A stretch of 7,979 nt of DNA from Caldifarciminota bacterium (GTDB lineage: Bacteria; Hydrothermota; Hydrothermia; B15-G9; WFZT01): assembly GCA_026991055.1 (NCBI GenBank), contig JALXCE010000069.1, positions 1-7,979 on the forward strand, written 5' to 3'. Under the pieces are notes generated by a model that was given only the letters and a program-made list of their open reading frames with translations, had not been told where the DNA came from and did not search any database. Made by a program: the position numbers and the translations under genes. Shown piece by piece: positions 6,925-7,979 of the stretch (position 1 is its first letter; every line of letters begins with the position of its first letter).

Positions 6925-7979
6925 ATGAAGAAGTTGGTAGGTGTATTGGCAGCCCTGTTTCTTATGGGCTCATTGGCTGCAGGAGACGGGGATAATGTAT
7001 TCCGTCTCGCAACAACAGATCTGCAGAATGATGCGCTCTTTGCAGATACTGTGTACAATGAGTATCAAAGGTCAATGGTAGTTGGAAGTGATCTCGACCA
7101 GGATGGAATGAAGGAGATTATCATAACAGATTACAGAACAGTGAGTGATTCTCAGCACGGTAGAATCATAGTTTACGAGGTTTCCGGTGACAACACGCTG
7201 CGTCAGGCATGGGTTTACAACATGCCTTCTAATGGTTATTACTCCAATGTAAGAAGTGTTGCCACAGGCGATCTTGATGGCAATGGTAAAGGAGAAATCA
7301 TTGTTGCAGTGACAGGTGGCTCCGGAGACACTTCAGCTGCACATGTTGGTGTTTGGGTCTTCGAGTGGGATGGAGTTTCCGGAAGTGACAACTATCAGCT
7401 CGTTGCACAGATTAATGATTTTGCTACCTATGTTGATACCACGGGTCAGGTTATCTATCCTGACAGATACAGATGTGAAGATATCGCTGTCGGAGATTTT
7501 GACAATGACGGAAAAGATGAAGTCCTCTGGGTGAACAACGGTGGTACAGCATTCGATAACGCATATATATTCTCTATCGATGGAGAATTTTCTACCGGGT
7601 TCTATTCAACCGTAGTTGAAACAGTCTTCAAACGTACCGAACTTGGTTTCGGTGGTAGTACCGCCGCAGGGTTTGGACCCGTTGATCTTGATGGCGATGG
7701 CAATCCTGAAGGTGTCATTACCATATGGAACCATGTGGGAGTTCAGATATTCGAATCCGATGCACCTGATCACTATGTTCTGAAATATCACGCAGAGGGA
7801 CTTGATCCTGAAGATAGATATCCTTATGCAAAATCAGTTGGTGCCTATGACCTTAATGGTGACGGCACATCAGAACTTGTTATTGGTGCCCTCTTAAGAG
7901 GTAGAGTTCACATTCTCGAGCCGGTAGGTGGAGATGTGGACTCCATGGCACATTATATGCCCGAATGGACAGTTATTGA
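6925..7979 (+). CDS. Secreted FG-GAP/VCBS repeat protein (probable beta-propeller), 3' end outside the window
   Basis: The frame stays open from the ATG to the window edge, giving the first 351 residues; the final TGA-like bases are out of frame, so no stop is present. Residues 1-19 are a signal peptide (SLAA before G20), with no lipobox Cys. Five calcium-binding loops of the FG-GAP type (DxDxDGxxE) follow at 56-64 (DLDQDGMKE), 116-124 (DLDGNGKGE), 191-199 (DFDNDGKDE), 254-262 (DLDGDGNPE) and 309-317 (DLNGDGTSE). They are 55-75 residues apart, the spacing of blades in integrin-alpha-like propellers, and a hydrophobic beta strand follows most loops. Such proteins are usually surface or secreted ligand-binding or adhesive modules. 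No enzymatic motif is seen. It has its own promoter and is separated from the upstream unit by 193 bases. A C-terminal sorting tail like that of the Fn3 protein is possible but lies beyond the window. Confidence 0.88.
   Translation, partial: MKKLVGVLAALFLMGSLAAGDGDNVFRLATTDLQNDALFADTVYNEYQRSMVVGSDLDQDGMKEIIITDYRTVSDSQHGRIIVYEVSGDNTLRQAWVYNMPSNGYYSNVRSVATGDLDGNGKGEIIVAVTGGSGDTSAAHVGVWVFEWDGVSGSDNYQLVAQINDFATYVDTTGQVIYPDRYRCEDIAVGDFDNDGKDEVLWVNNGGTAFDNAYIFSIDGEFSTGFYSTVVETVFKRTELGFGGSTAAGFGPVDLDGDGNPEGVITIWNHVGVQIFESDAPDHYVLKYHAEGLDPEDRYPYAKSVGAYDLNGDGTSELVIGALLRGRVHILEPVGGDVDSMAHYMPEWTVI

Noticed and set aside
6792..7058. An 88-codon open frame on the - strand crossing the intergenic region into the FG-GAP gene.
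   Set aside because: It overlaps the promoter, ribosome binding site and signal peptide of a well-supported gene on the other strand, and its translation is low-complexity without domain features.
7977..7979. TGA at the very end of the window, looking like a stop for the FG-GAP gene.
   Set aside because: The frame from 6925 reads ATT at 7975-7977 followed by an incomplete GA codon, so this TGA is out of frame and the gene continues past the window.

Overview
The window looks like bacterial chromosome from a Gram-negative (diderm) lineage, most probably in or near the Fibrobacteres-Chlorobi-Bacteroidetes (FCB) superphylum or an uncultured relative such as WOR-3, Hydrothermae, Marinimicrobia or KSB1. 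The evidence is three outer-membrane or secreted protein types found together: a TonB-dependent-receptor-like barrel with an N-terminal carboxypeptidase-regulatory domain, a large secreted protein ending in a type IX secretion (T9SS) type-A-like tail, and a PorV/PorQ-family barrel. Codon use and base composition look uniform and moderately AT-rich by eye, with strong AAGGAGG-type ribosome binding sites. The phylum assignment is inference.

Layout: all genes are on the + strand. Positions 27-6731 hold three tightly packed genes with gaps of 18 and 12 bases, almost certainly one transcription unit: (1) the TonB-dependent receptor, (2) a 1012-residue secreted multidomain protein with an Asp-rich probable calcium-binding insert, a fibronectin-III-like domain and the C-terminal sorting-like domain, and (3) the PorV/PorQ-like barrel. 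The promoter of this unit lies upstream of the window. Positions 6732-6924 are non-coding. They hold a weak 8-bp hairpin just after the third gene, a striking perfect 16-bp hairpin with no T-run, a 13-base palindrome, and a near-consensus sigma-70-type promoter. Positions 6925-7979 hold a fourth gene, cut by the window edge: a secreted protein with five FG-GAP/VCBS-type calcium-binding repeats, likely a beta-propeller.

Working model (inference): the genes form a cell-surface export and display module. In characterised T9SS, PorV is the outer-membrane shuttle that carries tail-bearing cargo to the sortase. Here a PorV relative sits directly behind a cargo-like protein, and a receptor barrel precedes it where a SusC/SusD-like pair might be expected, but no SusD is present. 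The FG-GAP protein has its own promoter and may be another surface protein of the same system. No mobile element, CRISPR array, tRNA or rRNA was seen.
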